Shown here: one piece after another, positions 8,493 through 15,941 of the stretch
How positions within the stretch are numbered: position 1 is the stretch's first letter
Layout of the letters: each line of letters opens with the position of its first letter
Source: Sphingomonas sp.
Lineage (GTDB): Bacteria > Pseudomonadota > Alphaproteobacteria > Sphingomonadales > Sphingomonadaceae
NCBI RefSeq assembly: GCF_019746665.1
Contig: NZ_JAIERS010000012.1
Span: 186,001-250,000 of the forward strand
Reading direction: 5' to 3'
DNA length: 64,000 nucleotides
Made by a program: the position numbers and the translations under genes
Notes under the pieces: model-generated
Database searches by the model: none
The model's input: only the letters and a program-made list of their open reading frames with translations
What the model was told of the DNA's origin: nothing

Positions 8493-9124
8493 TCGACGCT
8501 TATGACTGGCGCGGCGGGCGCGAGGCGATACTACGCTTCGGCCCCGTGGGGACGCCGGTCGTGATGCTGCTGCTGCCGCTGTTCGAGGAGCATAACCGCA
8601 CGCGGGCGTTCGGCGTCGGCGTGCTGCGCGCGCTTGCTGCGCGAGGGATCGCCGGCGCCTTGCCCGAGCTCCCAGGTCAGGGCGAGAGTTTGGTGCCGAC
8701 AGAAGCGCTACGATTGGCCGATCTTCGTGCCGGAGCAGCGGCGGCGGCGGCGAAGCTCGGGCGACCGTTCATCGCGTCGATCCGCGGCGGCGCCTTACTC
8801 GATGCGGATGCCGAGGTCGCCGGGCGTTGGCGGCTGAGCCCGCAGTCGGGTGCCGATCTCGTCCGCGAATTGCGCCGGTTGCGTGCCCAGGGAGACGGCC
8901 TGACGGTGGCGGGCAATGCGGTGAGCGAAGCCCAGCTCGGCGAGTTGGGGGACGCCGACTATGCACCCGGCCGCGTCGTGCGATTGGAGACCGACCCTGC
9001 GCCAGCCGACCGACGCTTGGCCGGTCCGCCGTTGTGGCGTCGCGCCGAGCCCGGAAATGATTCAGCTTTTATCGAGGTGGTTGCGGCCGATATCGCCGAA
9101 TGGATCGCAACATGCGGCGGCTGA
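8489..9124 (+). CDS. Alpha/beta hydrolase 2 of the exosortase-A locus
   Basis: A 211-residue protein with the N-terminal strand/loop MLLLPLFEEHNRTRAF and the ALPELPGQGES segment characteristic of the exosortase-A-associated hydrolase 2 family (TIGR03101 type). No clear GxSxG elbow is visible; the corresponding region reads IASIRGGALLD. The start is TTG at 8489, overlapping the ACP stop. It may act as a thioesterase or acyltransferase on the ACP-bound product, but this is inferred only from context. Confidence 0.8.
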   Translation: MIDAYDWRGGREAILRFGPVGTPVVMLLLPLFEEHNRTRAFGVGVLRALAARGIAGALPELPGQGESLVPTEALRLADLRAGAAAAAAKLGRPFIASIRGGALLDADAEVAGRWRLSPQSGADLVRELRRLRAQGDGLTVAGNAVSEAQLGELGDADYAPGRVVRLETDPAPADRRLAGPPLWRRAEPGNDSAFIEVVAADIAEWIATCGG

Positions 9125-9891
9125 TCGCCTTCGCTTGCGCGGGTGAGACGTTGCTCGGCAGCCTCGATGAGGCCGCTGGTAGCACCGGCCTGCTGATCGT
9201 ATCCGGCGGCAATGAAGTGCGCGCCGGCGCCCACCGCGGCATGGCGTCACTCGCGGGGCAGGTGGCGGCCACGGGCTTCCCGGTGTTCCGCTTCGATCGG
9301 CGCGGTGTGGGCGACTCGAGCGGAATAAATAGCGGCTACGAAGGCGCCCGTGACGATCTGCTCACCGCGCTCGACGCCTTTAGCGACGCGGCCCCGCATG
9401 TTACGCGGCTGATCGGCTTCGGGAATTGCGACGCGGCGAGCGCGCTGCTGCTCCACGCCCCTGATCGCTTCGCACGGCTGCTTCTCGCCAACCCCTGGAC
9501 GATCGCGGAAGCCGCCCCCCTCCCCCCGCCCGCCGCGCTCCGTGCGCACTATGCCGAGCGGCTACGCGACCCGGCGAGTTGGCTGCGGCTGCTGCGGGGC
9601 GGCATAGATTTACACAAGTTAGTCAGAGGGCTAGGGGCAATTGCTGCGGCACGGCATGAAACCCTGTCGGCACTGGAGCAGGCGCTGTTCGGGGCGCTCG
9701 CCGCGCACCCCGACGCCCGGCTGTTACTCGCCGAGGGCGACGCCACGGCGATTGCCTTCGCCGACGCCGCGCGCCGCGCCGGCTGGGAAGGGAATGTCAC
9801 ACGGCTCGCGACCGCCTCGCACAGCTTCGCCCGGCCCGAAGACAAGACGGCGCTTCAGAAGTGGATACTGGCGGGGCTGAGCGAAGACTAG
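9112..9891 (+). CDS. Alpha/beta hydrolase 1 of the exosortase-A locus
   Basis: A 259-residue alpha/beta-hydrolase (TIGR03100 type). LLIVSGGNEVRAGAHRG carries the conserved N-terminal signature, and FDRRGVGDSSG is the usual loop after strand 4. The nucleophile elbow reads GFGNCDAAS, placing Cys106 where a serine is expected. The start chosen is ATG 9112 (MRRLIAF), inside the upstream gene end; ATG 9100 is an alternative. It overlaps hydrolase 2 and ends the plus-strand arm of the locus. Confidence 0.85.
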   Translation: MRRLIAFACAGETLLGSLDEAAGSTGLLIVSGGNEVRAGAHRGMASLAGQVAATGFPVFRFDRRGVGDSSGINSGYEGARDDLLTALDAFSDAAPHVTRLIGFGNCDAASALLLHAPDRFARLLLANPWTIAEAAPLPPPAALRAHYAERLRDPASWLRLLRGGIDLHKLVRGLGAIAAARHETLSALEQALFGALAAHPDARLLLAEGDATAIAFADAARRAGWEGNVTRLATASHSFARPEDKTALQKWILAGLSED

Positions 9892-9926
9892 GCGATAGCA
9901 AGGCGTGTTTGCGCCCGTATCTCTTC

Positions 9927-9942
9927 GCACGCTCGCGCGTGC
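9927..9942. terminator. Hairpin between convergent genes, possible bidirectional terminator
   Basis: GCACGC and GCGTGC form a perfect 6-bp stem with a 4-nt loop between the stop codons of the convergent hydrolase 1 and trxB genes. No T-run follows, so it is only a weak terminator candidate. Confidence 0.35.
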
Positions 9943-9943
9943 A

Positions 9944-10915
9944 TTACTCCGCCGCGACCGCCAATTTCGCCTCGAAATCGGCCTCCGCCAGAAACCGCTC
10001 GGCGTCCAACGCCGCCATGCACCCGGTACCCGCCGCGGTGATCGCCTGGCGATAAGTCTTGTCCATCACGTCCCCGCAGGCGAACACGCCCGGCACGCTG
10101 GTGCGGGTCGAGCCCTTCTCGACCTCGATATAGCCGTCGGCGTCGAGCGTCAGGTGCCCGCGAAACAGCTCGGTCGCGGGATGATGGCCGATCGCGACGA
10201 AACCGCCATCGACCTCGATCGCCGATTCCGCGCCCGTCACCGTGTCACGCAGCTCCAGGCCCACCAGCCCTTCGGGGACGCCGCCGCCCACAAACCTTAG
10301 AACTTCCTTGTTCCACAGAACCTTGATCTTGGGGTTGGCGAACAACCGCTCCTGCAGGATTTTCTCGGCGCGCAGTGAATCGCGCCGATGGATCAGCGTC
10401 ACGTCATCACTGTGGTTGGTAAGGTAGAGCGCTTCCTCAACGGCCGTGTTGCCACCGCCGATTACCGCGACCTTCTTGCCGCGATAGAAGAAACCGTCAC
10501 ATGTCGCGCAGGCCGAGACGCCCTTGCCGCGCAGCAGCTCCTCGCTGTCGAGCCCGAGCCATTTGGCCTGGGCGCCGGTCGCAACGATCAGCACGTTGCC
10601 TGAATAGATGTCGCCGCTGTCGCCGATGAGCCGGAACGGCCGCTGCGACAGGTCCACCTCCACGATCGTGTCGTACATCAGCCGCGTGCCGACATGCTCG
10701 GCCTGGGCCTGCATCTCCTCCATCAGCCACGGGCCCTGGATGACGTTGCGGAAACCGGGATAATTCTCGACATCGGTGGTCGTCATCAGCTGGCCGCCGG
10801 GCTGGATGCCCTGAACCAGGATCGGCTTCATGCCGGCGCGCGCGCCATAGATCGCGGCCGAGAGCCCAGCAGGACCAGAGCCGATGATGAGCATATGGGT
10901 GTGATGGGTCGCCAT
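9944..10915 (-). CDS. trxB: Thioredoxin-disulfide reductase
   Basis: A 323-residue flavoprotein that passes electrons from NADPH via FAD to thioredoxin. The FAD Rossmann motif is at residues 9-14 (IGSGPAG region), the redox disulfide is the CATC motif in VSACATCDGFFY, and the NADPH motif is VIGGGNTAVEEALYL. The FAD-binding C-terminus GVFACGDVMDKTYRQAITAAGTG is intact. The start is ATG at 10915 (MATHHTH), matching the family N-terminus, rather than the upstream ATG at 10942. It is a single gene convergent with the hydrolase and downstream of tRNA-Met. Confidence 0.97.
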   Translation of the reverse strand: MATHHTHMLIIGSGPAGLSAAIYGARAGMKPILVQGIQPGGQLMTTTDVENYPGFRNVIQGPWLMEEMQAQAEHVGTRLMYDTIVEVDLSQRPFRLIGDSGDIYSGNVLIVATGAQAKWLGLDSEELLRGKGVSACATCDGFFYRGKKVAVIGGGNTAVEEALYLTNHSDDVTLIHRRDSLRAEKILQERLFANPKIKVLWNKEVLRFVGGGVPEGLVGLELRDTVTGAESAIEVDGGFVAIGHHPATELFRGHLTLDADGYIEVEKGSTRTSVPGVFACGDVMDKTYRQAITAAGTGCMAALDAERFLAEADFEAKLAVAAE

Positions 10916-11017
10916 GACTTCTATCCGTTGCTTGCCCCGCATCTAGGGTCGATGGCAGGGGCGTTTCAACCGGATTACGCAGGCCGAGCCGGCGATGTTA
11001 CGTACCACCGACGCACA

Positions 11018-11094
11018 TGGTAGCGGAGGAGGGACTTGAACCCCCGACCCCAGGATTATGATTCCCGTGCTCTAACCAGCTGAGCTACTCCGCC
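11018..11094 (-). tRNA. tRNA-Met (CAT anticodon, probably elongator)
   Basis: Read on the minus strand, the 77-nt sequence folds into a cloverleaf. The acceptor stem is GGCGGAG/CTCCGCT with encoded CCA, the D-arm is GCTC...GAGC, and the anticodon loop is ATCATAA (anticodon CAT). The T-arm is GGGGGTTCAAGTCCCTC. The body resembles elongator tRNA-Met; a CAT anticodon could also mean tRNA-Ile2 modified with lysidine, which sequence alone cannot fully exclude. Confidence 0.93.
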
Positions 11095-11149
11095 CCGAAA
11101 GGCCCGCCCCAAGGCAGGCGGGCACCATAAGGGCGGCAGGCGGGCGAAG

Positions 11150-11668
11150 TCAAGCGCCTCTGAAGGGATGGCGCGACAGCGGCTCCCACGGCCCACCGCG
11201 ATACCACCAGGCGGCGAGCCCGGCGATCGCGAGCGGTCGAGGGACGAAGCCCGCTTGAAGTTCGGCGAGCAGCGCGCGCGCGACCGGGGGCTCGACCTTG
11301 TTCTGCACGGTGATGTGTGGTCGCCAGCCGGCCTGGTCCTGCGGGGTAAGGAGCGGCGCGAACGCGTCGGCCAGGCGCTGGCGAATCGCGGTGAGCGCGG
11401 GCGAGTCGACACGGTAAGCGACGCCCCTCCCCAGGCTCATGACGGCGCTGAGCTTCGCTGGCGGCGCCGGTGCGCGCGCTTCCTCGGCGAGCCGCGCCTT
11501 CAGCTCGGGGGCGATCGACGGCGGCAAATGGTGGAACAGGGTGAGATGCGCCCGGAGGAAATTGCGCTCGGGCGGAAAGTGCCGCTGGCGCAGGCCATCG
11601 AGCCAGGTGAAATCAGGCTCGCCGATCAGCGCGGTGACGATGATGGGAGCGGGAGCGTCCGCCTTCAA
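11150..11668 (-). CDS. 2'-5' RNA ligase/phosphodiesterase family protein (2H superfamily)
   Basis: A 172-residue protein with the two HxTx motifs of the 2H phosphoesterase fold: [10 protein letters not shown] near residue 42 and HITVQNKV near residue 121. This family acts on 2'-5' linkages or cyclic phosphates in RNA or nucleotides. It starts with TTG at 11668, overlapping the kup stop by 4 nt (TTGA). Coupling to a potassium transporter has no obvious functional meaning. The true substrate is unknown. Confidence 0.85.
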   Translation of the reverse strand: MKADAPAPIIVTALIGEPDFTWLDGLRQRHFPPERNFLRAHLTLFHHLPPSIAPELKARLAEEARAPAPPAKLSAVMSLGRGVAYRVDSPALTAIRQRLADAFAPLLTPQDQAGWRPHITVQNKVEPPVARALLAELQAGFVPRPLAIAGLAAWWYRGGPWEPLSRHPFRGA

Positions 11669-13599
11669 ATCTCCACCTGACTCCCCAGCTCAACCACCCG
11701 GTTGGTCGGCAGGCGGAAGAATTCCATCGCGCTCTCGGCGTTGCGCAGCATCCAGGCGAACAGCTTTTCGCGCCACAGGCTCATCCCCGGCTTGGCTGAG
11801 GGGAGCAAGGTCTGGCGCGCGAGGAAGAAGCTGGTGTCCATCATCCGGAAACTCGCCCCGCAGCGCTCCACATTGGCGAGCGCCGCCGGTACGTCGGGCT
11901 CCTCGACGAAACCATAGCGCAGGATCATCCGGTGAAAGCCATCGCCCAGCGCCTCGATCGAGCAGCGCTCGTCGGCGGAGACATAGGGCTCGTCGGCGAT
12001 TTTCACGGTCAGCAGGACGATCCGATCGTGCAGCGCGTTGTTGTGCTTGAGGTTGTGAAGCAACGCGTGCGGCACCCCGATCGCCGAAGAGGTCATGTAC
12101 ACCGCCGTCCCCGGCACCCGCGTCGCCGAAGTGGCGGCGGAGCGGATGAACACGCTCATCGGCATCGCCGTCTCGCGCATCCGGGCGAGCATCAGCTGCC
12201 GTCCCTTCGACCAGGTGGTGAGGATCGTGAACACCGCGATCCCGATCATCAGCGGGAACCAGCCGCCGGCGGTGATCTTGGTCAGGTTCGCGGCGAAATA
12301 GGCGCCATCGACGAGGAAGAACAAGGTAAGCAGCGGCACAGCCTTGTAACGCGGCCAATGCCACAGCCGGGCGATGACGACCGTCAGCAGGCAGCTGTCG
12401 ATCAGCATCGCCCCCGTCACCGCGATCCCGTAAGCCGAGGTGAGGTGCGAGACGCTGCGGAACGCGAGCACCAGTACGATCACGATCCCGAGCATCAGCC
12501 AGTTGATCAGCGGCACATAGATCTGCCCGGCGGCCGACGCGCTGGTATGCTCGATCCGCAGCCGCGGCATGAAACCCAGCTGGATCGCCTGCTGCGTCAC
12601 CGAGAAAGTGCCCGAGATCACCGCCTGGCTGGCGATCGTCGCGGCGAGCGTCGCCAGCACCACCAAGGGTAGTCGCAGCCCGTCCGGGGCAAGCAGATAG
12701 AAGGGATTGTGCAGCGCCCCCATCCCCTCGCGCATCAGCAGCGCCCCCTGCCCCATATAATTGAGCAGCAGCGCGGGCAGCACGAAGAACAGCCAGCTCA
12801 CCCGGATCGGGTTGCGCCCGAAATGACCCATATCGGCGTAGAGCGCCTCCGCCCCGGTCACCGCCAGCACCACCGAGCCCAGCGCGAGGAACGCGCGCAT
12901 CGGATCGCTGATAAAGAAGCCGAGCGCGTGATGCGGCAGCAGCGCCTCGATGATCGCCGGAGTCCGCCAGATGCTGGCGAGGCCGAGCGCCGAGATGGCG
13001 ACGAAATAGACGAGCATGATTGGGCCGAACAATGCCCCCACCCGTGCGGTGCCAGAGCGCTGGATCGAGAACAGCCCAACGAGAATGCCTACCGACACCG
13101 GCAGCACCCAATTGGCGAAGCCCGGCGCGGCGACGGTGATCCCCTCGACCGCACTGAGCACCGAGACCGCCGGCGTGATCACAGCGTCGCCATAAAACAG
13201 CGCGGTGGCGGCGACTCCCAGCAGCACGATGCCGCCCGTCCAGCGCCCCACCTTACCGCGCCCGCTCACCAGCGCGAGCAGCGCCAGGCTGCCGCCCGCG
13301 CCGCGATTATCGGCGCGCATGATCACGCCGACATATTTGAAAGTGACGACCACCATCATCGACCAGAAGATCAGGCTGATCACGCCCATGATGTGGAAGG
13401 CATCGGGCGCCAGCTGGTGATGGCCGGCGAACGTCTCGCGCAGTGCGTAGAGCGGGCTGGTGCCGATATCGCCGAACACCACCCCCATCGCGCTCACCGC
13501 CAAGCGCATTCCGGGCGAGGGCGGAGGCACGGGTTCCAGCCTCGGGCTGACCGCGGCTTCGGCGGGCGGCGCGGCGATGGTGTCGAGGGGGGCGTTCAC
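11665..13599 (-). CDS. kup: Low-affinity potassium uptake transporter Kup
   Basis: A 644-residue K+/H+ symporter with about 12 TM helices followed by a cytoplasmic C-terminal domain (about 490-644). The family signature [19 protein letters not shown] is at about residues 35-53, and [17 protein letters not shown] follows in the third helix region. The start is GTG at 13599 after a proline-rich leader. Its stop overlaps the next gene by 4 nt. A 176-nt divergent spacer separates it from ald. Confidence 0.96.
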   Translation of the reverse strand: MNAPLDTIAAPPAEAAVSPRLEPVPPPSPGMRLAVSAMGVVFGDIGTSPLYALRETFAGHHQLAPDAFHIMGVISLIFWSMMVVVTFKYVGVIMRADNRGAGGSLALLALVSGRGKVGRWTGGIVLLGVAATALFYGDAVITPAVSVLSAVEGITVAAPGFANWVLPVSVGILVGLFSIQRSGTARVGALFGPIMLVYFVAISALGLASIWRTPAIIEALLPHHALGFFISDPMRAFLALGSVVLAVTGAEALYADMGHFGRNPIRVSWLFFVLPALLLNYMGQGALLMREGMGALHNPFYLLAPDGLRLPLVVLATLAATIASQAVISGTFSVTQQAIQLGFMPRLRIEHTSASAAGQIYVPLINWLMLGIVIVLVLAFRSVSHLTSAYGIAVTGAMLIDSCLLTVVIARLWHWPRYKAVPLLTLFFLVDGAYFAANLTKITAGGWFPLMIGIAVFTILTTWSKGRQLMLARMRETAMPMSVFIRSAATSATRVPGTAVYMTSSAIGVPHALLHNLKHNNALHDRIVLLTVKIADEPYVSADERCSIEALGDGFHRMILRYGFVEEPDVPAALANVERCGASFRMMDTSFFLARQTLLPSAKPGMSLWREKLFAWMLRNAESAMEFFRLPTNRVVELGSQVEI

Positions 13600-13775
13600 C
13601 GGCTTGGTCCGGTGGAGAGATGGCCAGGGCGCATCACAGGGTGGCGGTTCACCGGTTGTTGACCGGGGCGGCGCCTAGCACCAACGGCACGCCACCGCAA
13701 CGGGACAATCACGCGATCTGGGTCTATAGGCGCGCCTTCGGCCGAGTCTCGGCGACAAAAAACGGAGCAGGAACA

Positions 13776-14870
13776 ATGCGCGTCGGCGTGCCCAAGGAGA
13801 TCAAGAACCACGAATATCGCGTCGGGCTGACCCCGCCTTCCGTGGCTGAACTGGTGAAGGCCGGGCATGAGGTCGTGGTCGAGACCAAGGCCGGGGCGGG
13901 CATCGATTTCGAGGATCAGGATTATGTCGCCGCCGGCGCGCGGATCGTCGACTCGGCGGCGCGGGTATTCGCCGAAAGCGATATGATCGTGAAGGTGAAG
14001 GAGCCGCAGCCAAGCGAGATCGCGCTGCTGGAGGCGCGCCACACGCTGTTCACTTATCTGCATCTGGCGGCCGACAAGCCGCAGGCCGAAGGGCTGATGA
14101 AGGCGGGGGCGACGTGCATCGCCTATGAAACCGTAACCGCGAACGACCGTTCCCTGCCGCTGTTGAAGCCGATGTCCGAAGTCGCCGGCCGCATGTCGGT
14201 GCAGGTCGGCGCGCATTATCTGGAAAAGGAGCAAGGCGGTCGCGGCGTGCTGCTGGGCGGCGTGCCGGGCGTGGCGCCGGCCAAGGTCGCGATCCTGGGC
14301 GGCGGCGTCTCGGGCGTGAATGCCGCGCAGATGGCGGTCGGGATGCGCGCCGATGTGACGATCTATGACATCAACAATGCGCGTCTGGCCGAGCTCGACA
14401 TGTTCTTCTCCAGCCAGATCAAGACCCAATATGCCAGCTCGGCGGCGATCGCGGCGGCGGTGGCAAGCGCCCATCTGGTGATCGGCGCGGTGCTGGTGCC
14501 CGGCGCCGCCGCGCCCAAGCTGGTGACGCGCGACATGCTCAAGACGATGAAGCGCGGGTCGGTGCTGGTCGACATCGCGATCGACCAGGGCGGCTGCTTC
14601 GAAACCTCGCGCGCGACGACGCACGACGATCCGGTGTTCATCGAGGAAGGCGTCATCCATTATTGCGTGGCGAACATGCCGGGCGCTGTCGCGCGCACCT
14701 CGGCCTTCGCGCTCAACAACGCGACTCTCCCCTTCGTGCTTAAGCTCGCCAATCTGGGCGCCGAGGCGGCGATGGCCGCCGATCCGCACCTGGCGAACGG
14801 CCTCAACGTTTCGGGCGGCAAGATCCGCCACGCGGCGGTCGCCGAAGCGCTCGATCTGCCGCTGAACTAA
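13776..14870 (+). CDS. ald: Alanine dehydrogenase
   Basis: A 364-residue NAD-dependent enzyme that interconverts L-alanine and pyruvate plus ammonia. The N-terminal signature MRVGVPKEIKNHEYRVGLTP and the NAD-binding loop AILGGGVSGVNAAQMAVG are present. The C-terminal VANMPGAVARTSAFALNNATLPF block is typical of Ald. The start is the ATG at 13776, preceded by a GGAGCAGGA ribosome site; the open frame extends further upstream without support. It is monocistronic and convergent with the ROK kinase. Confidence 0.96.
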   Translation: MRVGVPKEIKNHEYRVGLTPPSVAELVKAGHEVVVETKAGAGIDFEDQDYVAAGARIVDSAARVFAESDMIVKVKEPQPSEIALLEARHTLFTYLHLAADKPQAEGLMKAGATCIAYETVTANDRSLPLLKPMSEVAGRMSVQVGAHYLEKEQGGRGVLLGGVPGVAPAKVAILGGGVSGVNAAQMAVGMRADVTIYDINNARLAELDMFFSSQIKTQYASSAAIAAAVASAHLVIGAVLVPGAAAPKLVTRDMLKTMKRGSVLVDIAIDQGGCFETSRATTHDDPVFIEEGVIHYCVANMPGAVARTSAFALNNATLPFVLKLANLGAEAAMAADPHLANGLNVSGGKIRHAAVAEALDLPLN

Positions 14871-14873
14871 AGG

Positions 14874-14909
14874 TCGGGCAGCGGCCGCACATAGCCGGTC
14901 GCTGCCCGA
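14874..14909. terminator. Bidirectional hairpin between ald and the ROK kinase gene
   Basis: TCGGGCAGCG (14874-14883) and CGCTGCCCGA (14900-14909) form a perfect 10-bp stem in the 45-nt gap between the two convergent genes. There is no T-tract, but the position and strength suit a shared terminator. Confidence 0.5.
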
Positions 14910-14915
14910 ACATCC

Positions 14916-15812
14916 TCAGGCGCGCGTCGCCTCCACCAAGGCGAGCCGGCCCAGCAGTACCGCGCCGAGCGGCCCGGCGCGGCCGCCAAGCGCGGCGGGG
15001 ACGAGGTAGCTTTCAAGATCGTCGAGCGCCGTAAGCGACAGGTAACCGCCAAGGCTCTCTCCCAGGCGCTTGCGAACCAACGGCAACAGGGCGGGCTGAT
15101 CCATCACCCCGCCGCCCCAGACGATCCGGCGCGGCACCCCGGTCAGCGTGAGCGCCTGGGCGAGTTGAGCAAGCGCGTCGGCGGCCATCGCCCAGCTTGG
15201 ATCACCGGGGGCAAGCTCGGTCGCGGGGCGCCCTGCACGCGCGGCGATCGCGGGGCCGCTCGCCAAGCCCTCCACACAGGCGCCGTGAAAGCGGCACGCG
15301 CCAGGAAAATCGTCTCCCGCCAAGCGCGGGGGGCGCAGATGCCCCAGTTCGGCATGGCTCAGGCCGTCGAGCGGCCTGCCCGCCGCGACCAGCCCCGCGC
15401 CAACGCCAGTGCCAACCGTGACATAGGCCAGGTCGGCCAGCCCCCGCGCCGCGCCCCACTCGGCCTCGGCGAGCGCCGCGCCGACAACATCGGTGTGGAA
15501 GCCGAGCGGCACCGCGTAGCGGGCGATCAGCCGCCGGGCGATGTCGGTCTGCGACCAGCCGGGCTTGGTGGTGACGGTGATCGAGCCCCAGCCCGGGCTC
15601 GCCCGGTCGATGTCGAGCGGACCAAAGCTGGCCACGCCGATCGCGGCGAACCCCCGCCAGCCATCAAGCACCGCCTCGATCGCGCCGAGCGTCTCCGCCG
15701 GCGTCGTGGTCGGCAGCCGCACCTCATCGAGTATCGCCTCCGGCCCTTGGGCGAGCAGGCAGACGATCTTGGTGCCACCCAGCTCTACGCCGGCGATCAG
15801 GGGGTCGGTCAT
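14916..15812 (-). CDS. ROK-family sugar kinase, probable fructokinase
   Basis: A 298-residue ROK protein. The ATP phosphate-1 loop is GVELGGTKIV near residue 8, the ROK core is YVTVGTGVGAGLV, and the sugar-binding ELGH motif begins AELGHLRPPRL. The zinc site follows as GACRFHGACVEGLASGPA, which is the pattern seen in fructokinases of the YdhR/GmuE type rather than N-acylmannosamine kinases. The start is the ATG at 15812; the longer open frame to 16988 overlaps the propeller gene and is spurious. It phosphorylates a hexose with ATP in the cytoplasm. Confidence 0.85.
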   Translation of the reverse strand: MTDPLIAGVELGGTKIVCLLAQGPEAILDEVRLPTTTPAETLGAIEAVLDGWRGFAAIGVASFGPLDIDRASPGWGSITVTTKPGWSQTDIARRLIARYAVPLGFHTDVVGAALAEAEWGAARGLADLAYVTVGTGVGAGLVAAGRPLDGLSHAELGHLRPPRLAGDDFPGACRFHGACVEGLASGPAIAARAGRPATELAPGDPSWAMAADALAQLAQALTLTGVPRRIVWGGGVMDQPALLPLVRKRLGESLGGYLSLTALDDLESYLVPAALGGRAGPLGAVLLGRLALVEATRA

Positions 15813-15941
15813 GCCGCCAAGGCTAGGCGACGCGGCCCACCCCCGCAAGCGCGCCCGGACCGGGAACTGGGAGAACGCCAACTTGCCTCGCCACGCCGTC
15901 TGCGCCCATAGTCGCGCATGAAGCCAAGAAGGGGGAATGCC

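Noticed and set aside
1-9891. Exosortase (XrtA) and PEP-CTERM substrate proteins
   Set aside because: The locus type implies them, but I found no multi-TM exosortase and no VPEP-type C-terminal sorting signal within the window; they must lie to the left if present.
11018-11094. Initiator tRNA-Met
   Set aside because: The acceptor stem is fully paired (G-C first pair region GGCGGAG/CTCCGCT), unlike the mismatched first pair of initiators, so elongator is preferred.
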